This document shows positions 63,880-64,000 of a DNA stretch of 64,000 nucleotides, piece by piece (within the stretch, counting starts at the first letter, position 1; each line of letters opens with the position of its first letter). Under the pieces are notes generated by a model that ran no database searches, was not told the origin of the DNA, and worked only from the letters and a program-made list of their open reading frames with translations. The position numbers were made by a program, and so were the translations under genes. Source of the DNA: Aestuariirhabdus litorea (GTDB taxonomy: Bacteria; Pseudomonadota; Gammaproteobacteria; Pseudomonadales; Aestuariirhabdaceae); assembly GCF_003864255.1 (NCBI RefSeq), contig NZ_QWEZ01000001.1, forward strand, positions 744,001 to 808,000, written 5' to 3'.

Positions 63880-63908
63880 CTGCAAGTTGCAGCGATTTTG
63901 TGTACAAT
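63880..63908 (+). promoter_or_regulatory. Possible promoter of the last gene
   Basis: CTGCAA (63880-63885), 17-bp spacer, TACAAT (63903-63908). The -35 half is weak. Confidence 0.35.
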
Positions 63909-63937
63909 GGTTGGCCAATTCAGCAAGGAGCATACCC

Positions 63938-64000
63938 ATGGCCGCACGACCCAGAACAGCCGCCACTCGCAAACAGCCGCAGGAAGCGCTGGAAACCTCG
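63938..64000 (+). CDS. Start of an unknown gene, cut off by window end
   Basis: Only 21 codons are visible, beginning MAARPRTAATRKQPQE. AAGGAG stands 8 nt before the ATG, so it is a real translation start. The basic Ala/Arg/Lys N-terminus could belong to a DNA- or polymer-binding protein, but nothing more can be said. Confidence 0.5.
   Translation, partial: MAARPRTAATRKQPQEALETS

Overview
The window is chromosomal DNA from a GC-rich gammaproteobacterium, most likely a marine member of the Pseudomonadales/Oceanospirillales group. The gene order gyrA-serC-pheA-tyrA/aroA-cmk-rpsA-ihfB-lapA-lapB-pyrF, and mtnA-mtaD-ubiG-mupP-yciK on its other side, is the arrangement known from Pseudomonas and its relatives. 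The C4-type TRAP transporter, the LapAB pair and the fused TyrA-AroA protein fit the same group. No prophage, insertion sequence, CRISPR array or resistance island is visible, and GyrA has wild-type residues at the quinolone-critical positions.

Layout. 1-7.1 kb: scattered small-metabolism and stress genes (end of an AlkB-type dioxygenase, SDR, BolA, DsbA-like, YbaN, thioesterase, ion channel, O-methyltransferase, YgiM-like SH3 protein, YciI, YciB). 7.2-11.6 kb: rnm-yciO-scpA-scpB-rluB, closed by a strong terminator. 11.6-16.4 kb, minus strand: diguanylate cyclase, yciK, mupP, ubiG, mtaD. 16.6-30.4 kb: the housekeeping block mtnA, gyrA, serC, pheA, tyrA/aroA, cmk, rpsA, ihfB, lapAB, pyrF. 30.5-36 kb: FGE-like exported protein, trmO, a large hybrid sensor kinase, and a fused NUDIX-methyltransferase protein. 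36.1-39.6 kb: a repeat, a UPF0126 channel, and a run of small or unknown genes that includes a stand-alone M41-like zinc protease. 39.8-45.4 kb: yhhQ, msrA, polB and a ComEA-like protein. 45.4-47.4 kb: two heme-c proteins. 47.6-54 kb: a DMT transporter and a TRAP operon with unusually long permeases. 54.1-57 kb: a histidine kinase/HD-GYP pair. 57.2-64 kb: AstE-like exported protein, LysE exporter, tRNA-Asn, EF-G paralogue, TPR-methyltransferase, tRNA-Pro, DUF1289 protein, and the start of another gene.

The most interesting unexplained material is intergenic. Three related elements flank msrA (one upstream, two in tandem downstream). All read on the minus strand, all end in a Rho-independent terminator, and all share an ACTCCT box and a CCCCAAGCG box at 27-32 nt spacing. 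They look like a small multicopy sRNA family with an anti-Shine-Dalgarno motif. A second, unrelated dispersed repeat of about 105-220 bp occurs three times (36.1, 41.6 and 54.1 kb). Each copy starts at the T-run of a terminator.

Starts were moved from the longest possible ORF wherever a ribosome binding site, signal peptide or domain boundary decided the matter; this is stated in each entry. No database search was possible, so family names rest on motif recognition.
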